NCBI GenBank assembly: GCA_049840875.1
Contig: JASGJE010000007.1
Location: forward strand, 372,001 to 436,000
From: JAFDYH01 sp049840875
GTDB lineage: Bacteria > Bacteroidota > Bacteroidia > Chitinophagales > Chitinophagaceae
DNA: 64,000 bases
Reading direction: 5' to 3'
The position numbers and the translations under genes were made by a program. Below are positions 8,084 through 16,439 of this stretch, piece after piece (position 1 is the first letter of the stretch; every line of letters begins with the position of its first letter). The notes beneath the pieces are model-generated. The model searched no databases. It had not been told where the DNA came from and saw only the letters and a list, made by a program, of their open reading frames with translations.

Positions 8084-10114
8084 ATGAAACTCAATACGAA
8101 CAATAAAATATACTTTAAATCACTTGTGGCTCTTCTTCTTGTTATCATGGTGACGAATATGCAGGCACAAGAGAAAAAAGACACAAGCGGGGCGCCAAAA
8201 GAAGATGATTACTTCCAGATTAAAACACTGCCGATACCAGAAGATGTAATCCTGGAAGTAGGCGGTATGGCCTTTATGCCGGATGATAAACTGGCCGTTT
8301 CAACAAGGCATGGTGAAGTATGGATTATTTCCAATCCATACATGAAAAATGGAACTGCTCCGCAATACAAATTATTTGCACAAGGCCTTCATGAAGCGTT
8401 GGGATTAAACTATATCAAAGGCGATTTGTACCTGACACAACGTTCGGAGCTAACACGGCTTCGTGACCTGGATCATGATGGCGTAGCAGATGAATACAAA
8501 ACAGTGTGTTCATGGCCGTTATCAGGGAACTATCATGAGTATGCTTACGGACCTGTTTTGGATAAAGATGGTAAAATGACTGTAAATCTGAACGTGGCGT
8601 GGATTGGTTATGGAGAAAGTCTTTCCCGCTGGCACGGTTGGTCGATTAAGATATCTGATGATGGACAAATCGAACCATTCGTAACAGGTCTCCGTTCTCC
8701 GGCCGGATTAGGAACAAACAGCGATGGCGAATTATTTTATGCAGAAAACCAGGGAGATTGGGTTGGATCGGGAAGCATAACGCATATGGAGAAAGGAGAC
8801 TTTATGGGTAACCCTGCAGGATTGAATTGGTCTGATTTACCAGGCTCACCGGTAAAATTGCACAAGAAAGATATACCGGACACAAATGAACCAAAGTATG
8901 AAGTCGCGAAAAGAGTACCGGGACTAAAAACTCCATCTGTATGGTTTCCGCACACAATCTTAGGAATATCGACTTCAGGTATTTTAAATTATAGTGCTGC
9001 TGGCAAAATGGGACCATTCGAGAATCAATTATTTGTTGGCGACCAGGGGCAAAGCAAAATCATGCGAGTTTATCTTGAGAAAGTAAAAGGCGTTTACCAG
9101 GGAGTTGTATTTCCATTTCGCGAAGGGTTCTCATCTGGCATATTGCGTATGAACTGGGGATCAGATGGAAGTATGTTCGTCGGCATGACATCGAGAGGAT
9201 GGAGCTCAACCGGCGGTGGTTTATATGGCGTGCAGGAATTAGTATGGAATGGAAAAATTCCATTTGAAATGCAGAAAGTAAATGCAAAACCAGATGGCTT
9301 TGAAGTTGAATTTACCAAACCGATAGATGAAAAGACGGCAAAAGACCCGTACTCATGGGAAGTATCAACGTTTACGTATCAATACCATCATAATTATGGA
9401 AGCCCGGTTATCAATCAAGGCTCATGTCCCATCAAAGCAATTGAGGTTTCTGCTGATAAACTGAAAGTAAGATTGGTACTTGATAGTTTGAAACTTGGAT
9501 ACATTCATGAAATAAAAGCCGACGGTATCCGCTCTGCAGAAAATAAACCATTGTTACACAACAATGGCTATTATACACTCAACAGAATCCCAGATGGCGA
9601 TAAGTTAACGATTACTGATGCCAATAAAGTAAAACCAGTAATGCGTCATGATATGAAGAGTATGATGATGAATGGAAAAACAGTAACGCCTGCAAAATCT
9701 CCAAAACGTTTAGTAAAGCAACCAGCCGACTGGACAACCGGCCCTAATCGCACCATTGTGATAGGAACAGTGCCTGGTTTGAAATTCGATTTGAAAACAA
9801 TCAGTGTAAAAGCAGGATCAAAAGTAAAACTGACTTTCAGGAATAACGATGATATGCTTCACAATTTTGTACTCACAAAACCCAACACCTGCGACAAGGT
9901 CGGTAGCCTTGCAATAAAGATGGGATTGAAAGGACAAAGTCTGAGTTTTATTCCTCCAAGTACCGATGTATTGTTTTATACAAAATTGTTACAGCCAAAA
10001 GAAAAGGAAAGTATCTATTTCATTGCGCCACTAAAACCCGGACAATACCAATATGTGTGCACATACCCGGGTCATTATCAAACGATGAGAGGTGTGTTGA
10101 CAGTGACGCAATAA
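8084..10114 (+). CDS. secreted beta-propeller protein with C-terminal cupredoxin domain
   Basis: A 676-residue protein with a signal peptide (residues about 1-28, LLLVIMVTNMQAQ). Residues about 45-400 have propeller-type repeats like those of PQQ/sorbosone-dehydrogenase or heme-protein-linked propellers (DLDHDGVADEYKTV, LRSPAGLGTNSDGELFYAEN, LFVGDQGQSKIMRV). The last ~110 residues are a plastocyanin/azurin-like cupredoxin with the full type 1 copper ligand set: H593 in MLHNF, C659, H664 in CTYPGH, and M668. It is therefore expected to bind copper and transfer electrons, perhaps from a sugar oxidised by the propeller. It is translationally close to the DUF1080 gene. The oxidation substrate is inference. 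Confidence 0.82.
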   Translation: MKLNTNNKIYFKSLVALLLVIMVTNMQAQEKKDTSGAPKEDDYFQIKTLPIPEDVILEVGGMAFMPDDKLAVSTRHGEVWIISNPYMKNGTAPQYKLFAQGLHEALGLNYIKGDLYLTQRSELTRLRDLDHDGVADEYKTVCSWPLSGNYHEYAYGPVLDKDGKMTVNLNVAWIGYGESLSRWHGWSIKISDDGQIEPFVTGLRSPAGLGTNSDGELFYAENQGDWVGSGSITHMEKGDFMGNPAGLNWSDLPGSPVKLHKKDIPDTNEPKYEVAKRVPGLKTPSVWFPHTILGISTSGILNYSAAGKMGPFENQLFVGDQGQSKIMRVYLEKVKGVYQGVVFPFREGFSSGILRMNWGSDGSMFVGMTSRGWSSTGGGLYGVQELVWNGKIPFEMQKVNAKPDGFEVEFTKPIDEKTAKDPYSWEVSTFTYQYHHNYGSPVINQGSCPIKAIEVSADKLKVRLVLDSLKLGYIHEIKADGIRSAENKPLLHNNGYYTLNRIPDGDKLTITDANKVKPVMRHDMKSMMMNGKTVTPAKSPKRLVKQPADWTTGPNRTIVIGTVPGLKFDLKTISVKAGSKVKLTFRNNDDMLHNFVLTKPNTCDKVGSLAIKMGLKGQSLSFIPPSTDVLFYTKLLQPKEKESIYFIAPLKPGQYQYVCTYPGHYQTMRGVLTVTQ

Positions 10115-10159
10115 TACTTTCAAAAAGGCTGAATAAATTGCCTTGAAAATTTGTATTGA

Positions 10160-10194
10160 CAGGTTGAACCGGTTTGGTTCAACCTGTTTTGTTT
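10160..10194 (+). terminator. rho-independent terminator
   Basis: A perfect 11-bp stem, CAGGTTGAACC (10160-10170) with GGTTCAACCTG (10176-10186), has a 5-base loop and is followed by TTTTGTTTT. It ends the DUF1080/cupredoxin operon and sits between convergent genes. Confidence 0.85.
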
Positions 10195-10246
10195 TAGATA
10201 TCGATTTGTAATTCTGGTTTCAAAATGGCAATTCATTTTAAAAAAT

Positions 10247-10786
10247 TTACTTCATCTTAATATAAAAATCGCCGTCTGTAATCTTAACCATTTTGCCATG
10301 AGGATCACCATTATCATAAAAGTCACCGCTGAAAGTTCCCCGTGCACTATGATTTTCAAAACTGGTAACATTTACTGTAAAATGATTATTGATAGTCATA
10401 CCATCTGAAATAGCCTGTTGTAAAATCGTTTGGCCAGCCAGGTAATTAATTACATTGCTGCTATCGGTATATACTGCTGCCGAAAAAACATCGGGATCGG
10501 CATCTGTATACTCTCCGACAGTTATTTTTGAATGGTTGACTATTTCAAATGAAAAAATATAGGAGTGAGAATTTTGAACTGAATCGGTAACACCATAGAT
10601 ATACAGTTCGCCATTTCCGGGATCTGTGAAATCTCCGGCAGCAAAAAATACAGACTTTCTTTGTACACCGTCAACAGTATAGTTCAGGTGAAAAGGATTG
10701 AGTTGCTTTTCAAAGGAGTATTCTTTTGCACAACCAACAATGAACAAACAAAACAATGGGAGAATAAGTTTAAAAATCATTTTCAT
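10247..10786 (-). CDS. lipoprotein of unknown function
   Basis: A 179-residue protein with a type II signal peptide; the lipobox ends FIVGC with C19 as the lipidated residue. The mature part is beta-rich and polar (FHLNYTVDGVQRKSVFFAAG, HFTVNVTSFENHSARGTFSG). This pattern is common in small Bacteroidota DUF-type lipoproteins that resemble beta-sandwiches. No function can be given. It is transcribed convergently with the cupredoxin operon and divergently from the permease array, so its upstream region (10787-11009) is shared with the promoter of permease 1. Confidence 0.75.
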   Translation of the reverse strand: MKMIFKLILPLFCLFIVGCAKEYSFEKQLNPFHLNYTVDGVQRKSVFFAAGDFTDPGNGELYIYGVTDSVQNSHSYIFSFEIVNHSKITVGEYTDADPDVFSAAVYTDSSNVINYLAGQTILQQAISDGMTINNHFTVNVTSFENHSARGTFSGDFYDNGDPHGKMVKITDGDFYIKMK

Positions 10787-10878
10787 TGCAGGCCTGTGTA
10801 GTATTTTAGAAGTTTAAGTTGACAAAGATAGCTTCACTGATGTTGCATCAAAACGTTCATAGTAAAGAATAAAAAACC

Positions 10879-10914
10879 GTCCGCATACGGACAATTTTTT
10901 GTCCGCTTCCGTAC
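10879..10914 (+). promoter_or_regulatory. tandem operator pair upstream of permease 1
   Basis: Two 14-bp palindromes: GTCCGcataCGGAC (10879-10892, perfect) and GTCCGcttcCGTAC (10901-10914), 22 bp apart start to start. They end 53 bases before the sigma-54 element. The same pair occurs before permeases 2 and 10. They are probably activator (NtrC-family enhancer) sites. Confidence 0.72.
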
Positions 10915-10967
10915 ATTAACTTCGGTCTGATTTTTTACAAACATTGTTTATCAGCGATTTAGCCCGG

Positions 10968-10983
10968 TGGCACGCCGATAGCA
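10968..10983 (+). promoter_or_regulatory. sigma-54 (RpoN) promoter of permease 1
   Basis: TGGCACGCCGATAGCA matches the -24/-12 consensus (TGGCACG-N4-TTGCA), with exactly 10 bases between GG and GC. It lies 26 bases before the start codon at 11010, giving a very short leader. Confidence 0.75.
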
Positions 10984-11009
10984 TTAACTGTATACACAAA
11001 CACACGATC

Positions 11010-13412
11010 ATGTTTAAAAATTATTTCATTGTAGCCTGGCGAAATCTCACCCGAAACAAAACCTTTTCCATTATCAATATTGGCGGACTGGCAATTGGTC
11101 TTGCTGCGTGCTGGATGATCATGCTGTATGTAGCAAATGAATTAAGTTATGATCGTTATCATAGAAATGCAGATCGTATTTATCGTATTGCTCAACATGC
11201 TGAATGGAGTGGTGGTGGTTTTAATTTGCCGTTGACCTCGCCACCATTTGCACAGGCTTTCAAAAATTCGTTTCCCGAAGTAAAGGAAACGGTGCGACTG
11301 GATATGGAAGGCGGCGGTACAATTACTTACGGCGAAAAAAATATTAAAGCTGGCGATATGATTTTCGCAGACAGCAGTTTCTTTCGTGTATTTAGTTATA
11401 AATTTTTATCCGGCAGTGAAAACTCTTTGGATAAGCCGCGATCTATTGTCATTACAAAAACCCTGGCTACAAAATTATTTGGCGATCCAGCCATCGCAAT
11501 AGATAAAACAGTATTATTTGGCAATGAGAATAATCTTGTAACAGGTGTTATAGAAGATGTTCCAGTTAATTCGCATTTTACATTCAGCGCTATCCGTCGT
11601 ATGCCGGTAATTGATGAAACCCCATGGGTACAATCATATCTCTACACTTATTTATTACTAAATAAAGGAGCCGACATTGGAAAATTGAATGCCAAGCTTC
11701 CCGCTTTTTATGAAAAATATCTGAAACAAAGTATGCAAAGCGTCGCGGGTAAACTTAGTTATCAAATAGAATTGCAACCACTCACATCGATTCATCTTCA
11801 TTCGAGTATGGATTATGAGATGGGGCCAAACGGAAGCTTCCGCTACGTAGTCGTCTTTTCTTTTGTGGCAGCGTTAATATTGATTATTGCATCTATAAAC
11901 TACATGAACTTATCGACAGCTCGTTCATCATTGCGGGTTAAAGAAATAGGAGTGCGAAAGGTAAACGGCTCCAGTCGCTTACAGTTGGTAACAATGTTTT
12001 TATCCGAGTCTGTATTGATTACGTTCATCGCATCGACGATTGCGTTACTGATTGTAAAGTTATCTCTGCCTGCATTTCTTCATTTTATCGGAAAGGACGC
12101 CGGTATCTGGCAACCAGGTACCGGGCAAACAATCTTGTTATGCACCGCATTTGTAATAGTATCGGGTTGTTTAAGTGGCATCTATCCTGCATTTTTTCTT
12201 TCAGGTTTTAAACTCATCCCTTCTTTAAAAGGGCAAACAGGAACCCATGCTGGTAATCTTTATTTCCGTCAATCGCTGGTTATTTTTCAATTTGTGGCTA
12301 CTATAACAATGATCGCAGCTTCATTCATCATTTATCAACAACTGCGATATGTAAGTAAAAAAGATCTTGGTTTTAATAAAGATCAGGTATTATCCTATCA
12401 CTTAAACAATGAAGAATCGAGAAATAAAATTCAATTAATAAAAACAGAATTATTAAACAATCCATTGATTGAAAGCGCAGCAGCAGCAGGCAATCCCATC
12501 GGCAATAACAATATCGGCGGCAACGATTACCGGGCAGAAGAAGCCAACGGCAGTATGGGAGTAAAAGACAGAATGGCGCAACTTTTATTTGCTGATGAAG
12601 ATTTCATGGCCACACTGCAGGCAAAGATCGAGGCAGGCCGCAATTTTTCTAAAGCGATGACGACGGATCGTGACAATGTTCTTTTGATAAACGAAACGCT
12701 GGCTCAGCGTGAAGGCTGGAAAAATGCAGTTGGCAAAAAAATACAAATGGGCAAAGATTCTTTGGGAAATCCTAAAATATATGAAGTTGCCGGGGTAATG
12801 AAAGACTTTAATATTTACTCGTTGCAACATAAAATAGAGCCGCTGATCGTACGATTGCCTGTAAAAGGAGGTGATAAGGATAATATATATGTTCGCATCA
12901 ATAGTAAAAATGTAACAGCCGCTTTAAAACATATCGAATCAGTGTTCCATAAATTCGATGCTGTAAATCCTTTTGAATACAGTTTTCTCGATGAAAACTT
13001 TTCACGCCAATATGAAGCAGAAAAAATGCAAGGCACTTTACTAATATCGTTTACTACATTGGCAATTATTGTTGCGTGTCTCGGTCTATTTGGATTGATC
13101 ACGTTTACAGCAGAACAACGGCGAAAGGAAATAGGTATCCGCAAAGTATTAGGTAGTAGTATAAGTGGCATTGTGTTATTGCTGACAAAAGACCTGGTGA
13201 AACTGATTTTAATTGCCTTTGTTGTGGCTACGCCTTTAGCCTGGTTTGCCATGAATAAATGGCTGGAAGATTTTGCATACAGGATTAATATCGTCTGGTG
13301 GATATTCGGTATTGCCGGAGTAATCGCTTTGCTGATTGCGTTTGTAACTGTTAGTATAAAAGCAGTAAAAGCAGCAACAGCAAATCCGGTGAAATCACTG
13401 AGAACGGAATGA
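11010..13412 (+). CDS. FtsX/MacB-type double ABC permease 1 of 12
   Basis: An 800-residue inner-membrane permease containing two MacB-like units in one chain. TM1 is at about 22-42, followed by periplasmic domain 1 (about 45-278) and TM2-TM4 (281-301, 334-356, 374-397). TM5 is at about 421-442, followed by periplasmic domain 2 (about 445-675) and TM6-TM8 (about 680-783). Each FtsX half carries the loop thought to contact the ATPase: KEIGVRKVNG (311-320) and KEIGIRKVLG (about 706-716). The chosen start (MFKNYF) matches all paralogues; an ATG at 10944 would extend over the sigma-54 promoter. It has a class A periplasmic domain (IHLHSSMDYE before TM2). It ends NPVKSLRTE like nearly all the others. 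Confidence 0.92.
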   Translation: MFKNYFIVAWRNLTRNKTFSIINIGGLAIGLAACWMIMLYVANELSYDRYHRNADRIYRIAQHAEWSGGGFNLPLTSPPFAQAFKNSFPEVKETVRLDMEGGGTITYGEKNIKAGDMIFADSSFFRVFSYKFLSGSENSLDKPRSIVITKTLATKLFGDPAIAIDKTVLFGNENNLVTGVIEDVPVNSHFTFSAIRRMPVIDETPWVQSYLYTYLLLNKGADIGKLNAKLPAFYEKYLKQSMQSVAGKLSYQIELQPLTSIHLHSSMDYEMGPNGSFRYVVVFSFVAALILIIASINYMNLSTARSSLRVKEIGVRKVNGSSRLQLVTMFLSESVLITFIASTIALLIVKLSLPAFLHFIGKDAGIWQPGTGQTILLCTAFVIVSGCLSGIYPAFFLSGFKLIPSLKGQTGTHAGNLYFRQSLVIFQFVATITMIAASFIIYQQLRYVSKKDLGFNKDQVLSYHLNNEESRNKIQLIKTELLNNPLIESAAAAGNPIGNNNIGGNDYRAEEANGSMGVKDRMAQLLFADEDFMATLQAKIEAGRNFSKAMTTDRDNVLLINETLAQREGWKNAVGKKIQMGKDSLGNPKIYEVAGVMKDFNIYSLQHKIEPLIVRLPVKGGDKDNIYVRINSKNVTAALKHIESVFHKFDAVNPFEYSFLDENFSRQYEAEKMQGTLLISFTTLAIIVACLGLFGLITFTAEQRRKEIGIRKVLGSSISGIVLLLTKDLVKLILIAFVVATPLAWFAMNKWLEDFAYRINIVWWIFGIAGVIALLIAFVTVSIKAVKAATANPVKSLRTE

Positions 13413-13523
13413 GAAAATGTGCAAATTTGAAAATATGCAAATGAACGAGTCGTGAATGGTGAATGGCCCGCCGTCAATGAACATTCCAACATCAAACATC
13501 CAACCTCTAACATCCGATTGACC

Positions 13524-13559
13524 GTCCGGCAGTGAACGTTCAACTGTTCACTTTCGGAC
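13524..13559 (+). promoter_or_regulatory. tandem operator pair upstream of permease 2
   Basis: GTCCGgcagTGAAC (13524-13537) and GTTCActttCGGAC (13546-13559) are spaced 22 bp start to start and end 52 bases before the -24 element. The two sites are inverted relative to each other, so together they also form a large hairpin, but they fit the GTYCR-N4-YGNAC operator seen before permeases 1 and 10. Confidence 0.68.
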
Positions 13560-13611
13560 GTTTTTCCCGTTACCTATTTTGCGATAGCTTGTAATCCAGT
13601 CAGTTGCTAAA

Positions 13612-13626
13612 TGGCATGGCAATTGG
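13612..13626 (+). promoter_or_regulatory. sigma-54 promoter of permease 2
   Basis: TGGCATGGCAATTGG has GG and GG at the -24/-12 spacing; the -12 element is TTGG instead of TTGC. It is preceded by CAGTCAGTTG (13597-13606), also found at the same offset before the permease 10 promoter. The leader to the gene is about 247 bases; it holds a weak CCGGTA/TACCGG hairpin (13821-13840). Confidence 0.62.
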
Positions 13627-13873
13627 TTTTCTGTTTATCGTAACCCGTATTGGCATTTAGCGTCAAACGACCGTGAGAGTTTGAAGTTTTCAGATCACCT
13701 GATTTAAAAATTAAAAATCCGCGGCAAAAATCAACCTCATCCGAAACCTAATATTCTATATCAGGCGCACTTGTCAAATGAAAATTCATTATTTGCGGAT
13801 CCTCAACTCAACCATCCAAGCCGGTAATTAATTGTACCGGTATTTTTAAACAACTTTTTTAAAAGAGGACTTT

Positions 13874-16303
13874 ATGATCAAGAACTATTTCAAGATTGCC
13901 TGGAGAAACCTGCTGAAGAACAAAGCATTTTCGTTTATTAATATCATGGGCCTTTCCATTGGTATTTCCGTTTGCTTTATCATTATGCTTTTTGTGCAGG
14001 ACGAATTGAGTTATGACCGCTTTAATGTAAAGGCTGATCGCATGTATCGCATCGCTTTCCGCGCTACAATGAACGGTGGTAAAATAAACGAAAGCAATGT
14101 GATGCCGCCGGTTGCCGCAGCTCTAAAAAATGATTATCCTGAAGTAGAAGAAGTAACAAGAATCAATGAAGGAGGAAAACCAAAAGTTACTTATCAGAAT
14201 AAAACATTCAAAGATGGCCTTGTAGCATTGGTCGATTCGAATTTCTTCAATGTATTTACCATCCCGCTGATCGTAGGAGATAAAAGAAACGCCGTGCTTG
14301 AACCATATTCGGTTGTACTGACAAAAAAGTATGCTGACAAACTTTTCGGCAATGAGGACCCAATTGGTAAATTAATCAGGATCGGTGGCGGTAGTGACAG
14401 TACTCCTTGTAAAGTAACCGGCATCATTAATGAAGTACCGCGCAATTCCCATTTTCATTTCGATCTTTTTGTATCACTGTCGAGTCTTCCTTATTCAAAA
14501 GATCCAAGCTGGATGTCATCAGGCATGTTTACGTATGTCGTATTGAAACAGGGCTATGATTATAAAAAACTGGAAGCAAAATTTCCAGGGATGGTAGAGA
14601 AATATATGGGCCCACAAATCCAGAAAGCAATGGGATTGAGTTTGTCGCAATTTCGTACAAAGGGCAATGATCTTGGTTTTATCTTAATGCCGTTGACTAA
14701 AATTCATATGGGCGGATTTCCGAGTAATTATGAAATGGAACCTCCCGGCGATATCCGTTACGTCTACATTTTCGGAGCTGTGGCAATATTTATGCTGCTT
14801 ATTGCTTGTATCAACTTTATCAACTTATCTACGGCAAGCGCTTCCAAAAGAGCAAAAGAAGTAGGCGTAAGAAAAGTAATGGGCTCTGCAAAAACAGATC
14901 TGATAAAACAATTTTTGTTCGAATCCGGATTGATTACGTTTATCGCGTTGTTGATTTCATCTGTATTGGTGCAGATTGCGTTGCCGGTATTTAATAATTT
15001 ATCAGGAAAAAATCTCGTGCCTGGCTTTAGTATCGGACGGGTTGCTGGTATCCTTGCATTGGGATTATTAGTCAGTATTCTTGCCGGACTTTATCCTGCA
15101 TTTTTCCTGTCTTCATTTAAACCAATTGCAACATTAAAAGGAAGATTGAGCGCAGCAACGAAAAGCTATGGATTGCGGAGCAGTCTTGTCGTTTTCCAGT
15201 TTTTCATTTCTGTAAGCTTGATTACAGGAACAATAGTTGTTTATCAGCAAATGAAATTTATCCGCGAAAAAAAATTGGGCTACGATAAAGACCAGATACT
15301 GGTAATTGGTAATTCATGGCAGCTTGGCAAAAATGAACGCATTCTTCGTGATGAATTGCTGGCAGATACCCGTGTTGCGAACGTAACGATCTCAAGCTAT
15401 AAACCCGCAGGATGGAGCGATAACAATAACGCACTCGGTTACCCCGAAGGGCAGGAAAATCGCTTGACAACAAGTCTTGAATACAATATTGATGAACGTT
15501 ACATTCCCACATTCGGTATGCAAATGGCTGCGGGAAGAAATTTCTCAAAAGACTTTTCAACTGATTCGACCGCGATGATCATTAACGAATCTGCCGTAAA
15601 AGCCTATGGTTATAAAAATAATGAGGATGCATTGGGTAAACGGATCATCCGGCAAAACAGTGTTCGTGGCACCAATATTCCGTTCACAGTGATTGGCGTT
15701 GTAAAAGATTTTAACTTCAAATCATTGCATGAAGCCATCACACCGCTATTAATGGTATTGAATCCTGGCTCTGGCTTATTGATCAAAACAAAAACAAAAG
15801 ATGTTGCCGGGTTATTGGCAACAATTAAAAAGAGGTGGCAGGACTTTGGTCCGGAAGATCCAATGGATTATGCATTTCTTAATGACCAGTATAACAAAAC
15901 ATATTCTGCAGAGCAAACAACAGGAACAATACTGAATATTTTTGCCATCCTTACGATTTTGGTTGCATGTCTCGGGTTATTCGGGCTTGCTACTTATACT
16001 GCAGAGCAAAGAGCAAAAGAGATCGGCATCCGGAAAGTATTGGGAGCGAGTGTAGCGCAAGTAACAACAATGCTTTCAAAAGAGTTTGTAAAACTTGTAT
16101 TGATCGCCTGTGTTATTGCATTTCCGTTATCCTATTGGGCAATGAGTAAATGGCTGCAGGATTTCGCATACAGAATTAATATTGGTTGGGCAGTGTTTGT
16201 AATCGCTGGTTTATTGGCTTTGTTTATTGCTTTATCGACTGTTAGTTTTAGGGCGATTAAAGCGGCATTGGCGAATCCGGTAAAGTCACTTCGGACTGAG
16301 TGA
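13874..16303 (+). CDS. FtsX/MacB-type double ABC permease 2 of 12
   Basis: An 809-residue permease with the eight-TM, two-periplasmic-domain plan of the array. The coupling loops are RAKEVGVRKVMG (first half) and RAKEIGIRKVLG (second half). Class A domain (IHMGGFPSNYEMEPPGD before TM2). The second periplasmic domain has the array motifs AGRNFSKDFSTDS and GVVKDFNFKSLHEAITPL. An AGAGGA Shine-Dalgarno-like sequence precedes ATG 13874, one of the better ribosome sites in the array. It has its own operator/sigma-54 promoter, so it starts a new transcription unit separate from permease 1. It ends NPVKSLRTE. Confidence 0.92.
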   Translation: MIKNYFKIAWRNLLKNKAFSFINIMGLSIGISVCFIIMLFVQDELSYDRFNVKADRMYRIAFRATMNGGKINESNVMPPVAAALKNDYPEVEEVTRINEGGKPKVTYQNKTFKDGLVALVDSNFFNVFTIPLIVGDKRNAVLEPYSVVLTKKYADKLFGNEDPIGKLIRIGGGSDSTPCKVTGIINEVPRNSHFHFDLFVSLSSLPYSKDPSWMSSGMFTYVVLKQGYDYKKLEAKFPGMVEKYMGPQIQKAMGLSLSQFRTKGNDLGFILMPLTKIHMGGFPSNYEMEPPGDIRYVYIFGAVAIFMLLIACINFINLSTASASKRAKEVGVRKVMGSAKTDLIKQFLFESGLITFIALLISSVLVQIALPVFNNLSGKNLVPGFSIGRVAGILALGLLVSILAGLYPAFFLSSFKPIATLKGRLSAATKSYGLRSSLVVFQFFISVSLITGTIVVYQQMKFIREKKLGYDKDQILVIGNSWQLGKNERILRDELLADTRVANVTISSYKPAGWSDNNNALGYPEGQENRLTTSLEYNIDERYIPTFGMQMAAGRNFSKDFSTDSTAMIINESAVKAYGYKNNEDALGKRIIRQNSVRGTNIPFTVIGVVKDFNFKSLHEAITPLLMVLNPGSGLLIKTKTKDVAGLLATIKKRWQDFGPEDPMDYAFLNDQYNKTYSAEQTTGTILNIFAILTILVACLGLFGLATYTAEQRAKEIGIRKVLGASVAQVTTMLSKEFVKLVLIACVIAFPLSYWAMSKWLQDFAYRINIGWAVFVIAGLLALFIALSTVSFRAIKAALANPVKSLRTE

Positions 16304-16373
16304 GTCTGTTGTTGTGGTAAAACGTGAGACGTGAATTGTCAATGATGAATGAAGAATGAACAGTGAAAAATGC

Positions 16374-16397
16374 TTTGTGCCTCTGTGCCTTCGTGCC
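16374..16397 (+). repeat. octamer tandem repeat, 3 units, before permease 3
   Basis: Three degenerate copies of TTTGTGCC stand in the 136-base spacer, followed by an AT-rich ACTTATAACGTACAACC segment that leads to the start codon. The same array type with other copy numbers precedes permeases 4, 5, 7 and 11. Confidence 0.7.
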
Positions 16398-16439
16398 TGA
16401 CTTAAAACTTATAACGTACAACCTATAACTTCAACAGCC

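Noticed and set aside
10944..11009. N-terminal extension of permease 1 from ATG 10944
   Set aside because: It would cover the sigma-54 promoter and adds residues absent in all paralogues; MFKNYF at 11010 matches the family start.
12815..13543. 242-codon open frame antisense to permease 1
   Set aside because: It is a shadow of the real gene: the same antisense frame with similar peptides recurs opposite the 3' end of many of the permeases because of their shared codons.
13523..13565. Large hairpin followed by TTTTT after permease 1, like a terminator
   Set aside because: The two arms are better explained as two inverted operator sites matching those before permeases 1 and 10 in sequence, spacing and distance to a sigma-54 element. 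It may still end transcripts, but that is not needed to explain it.
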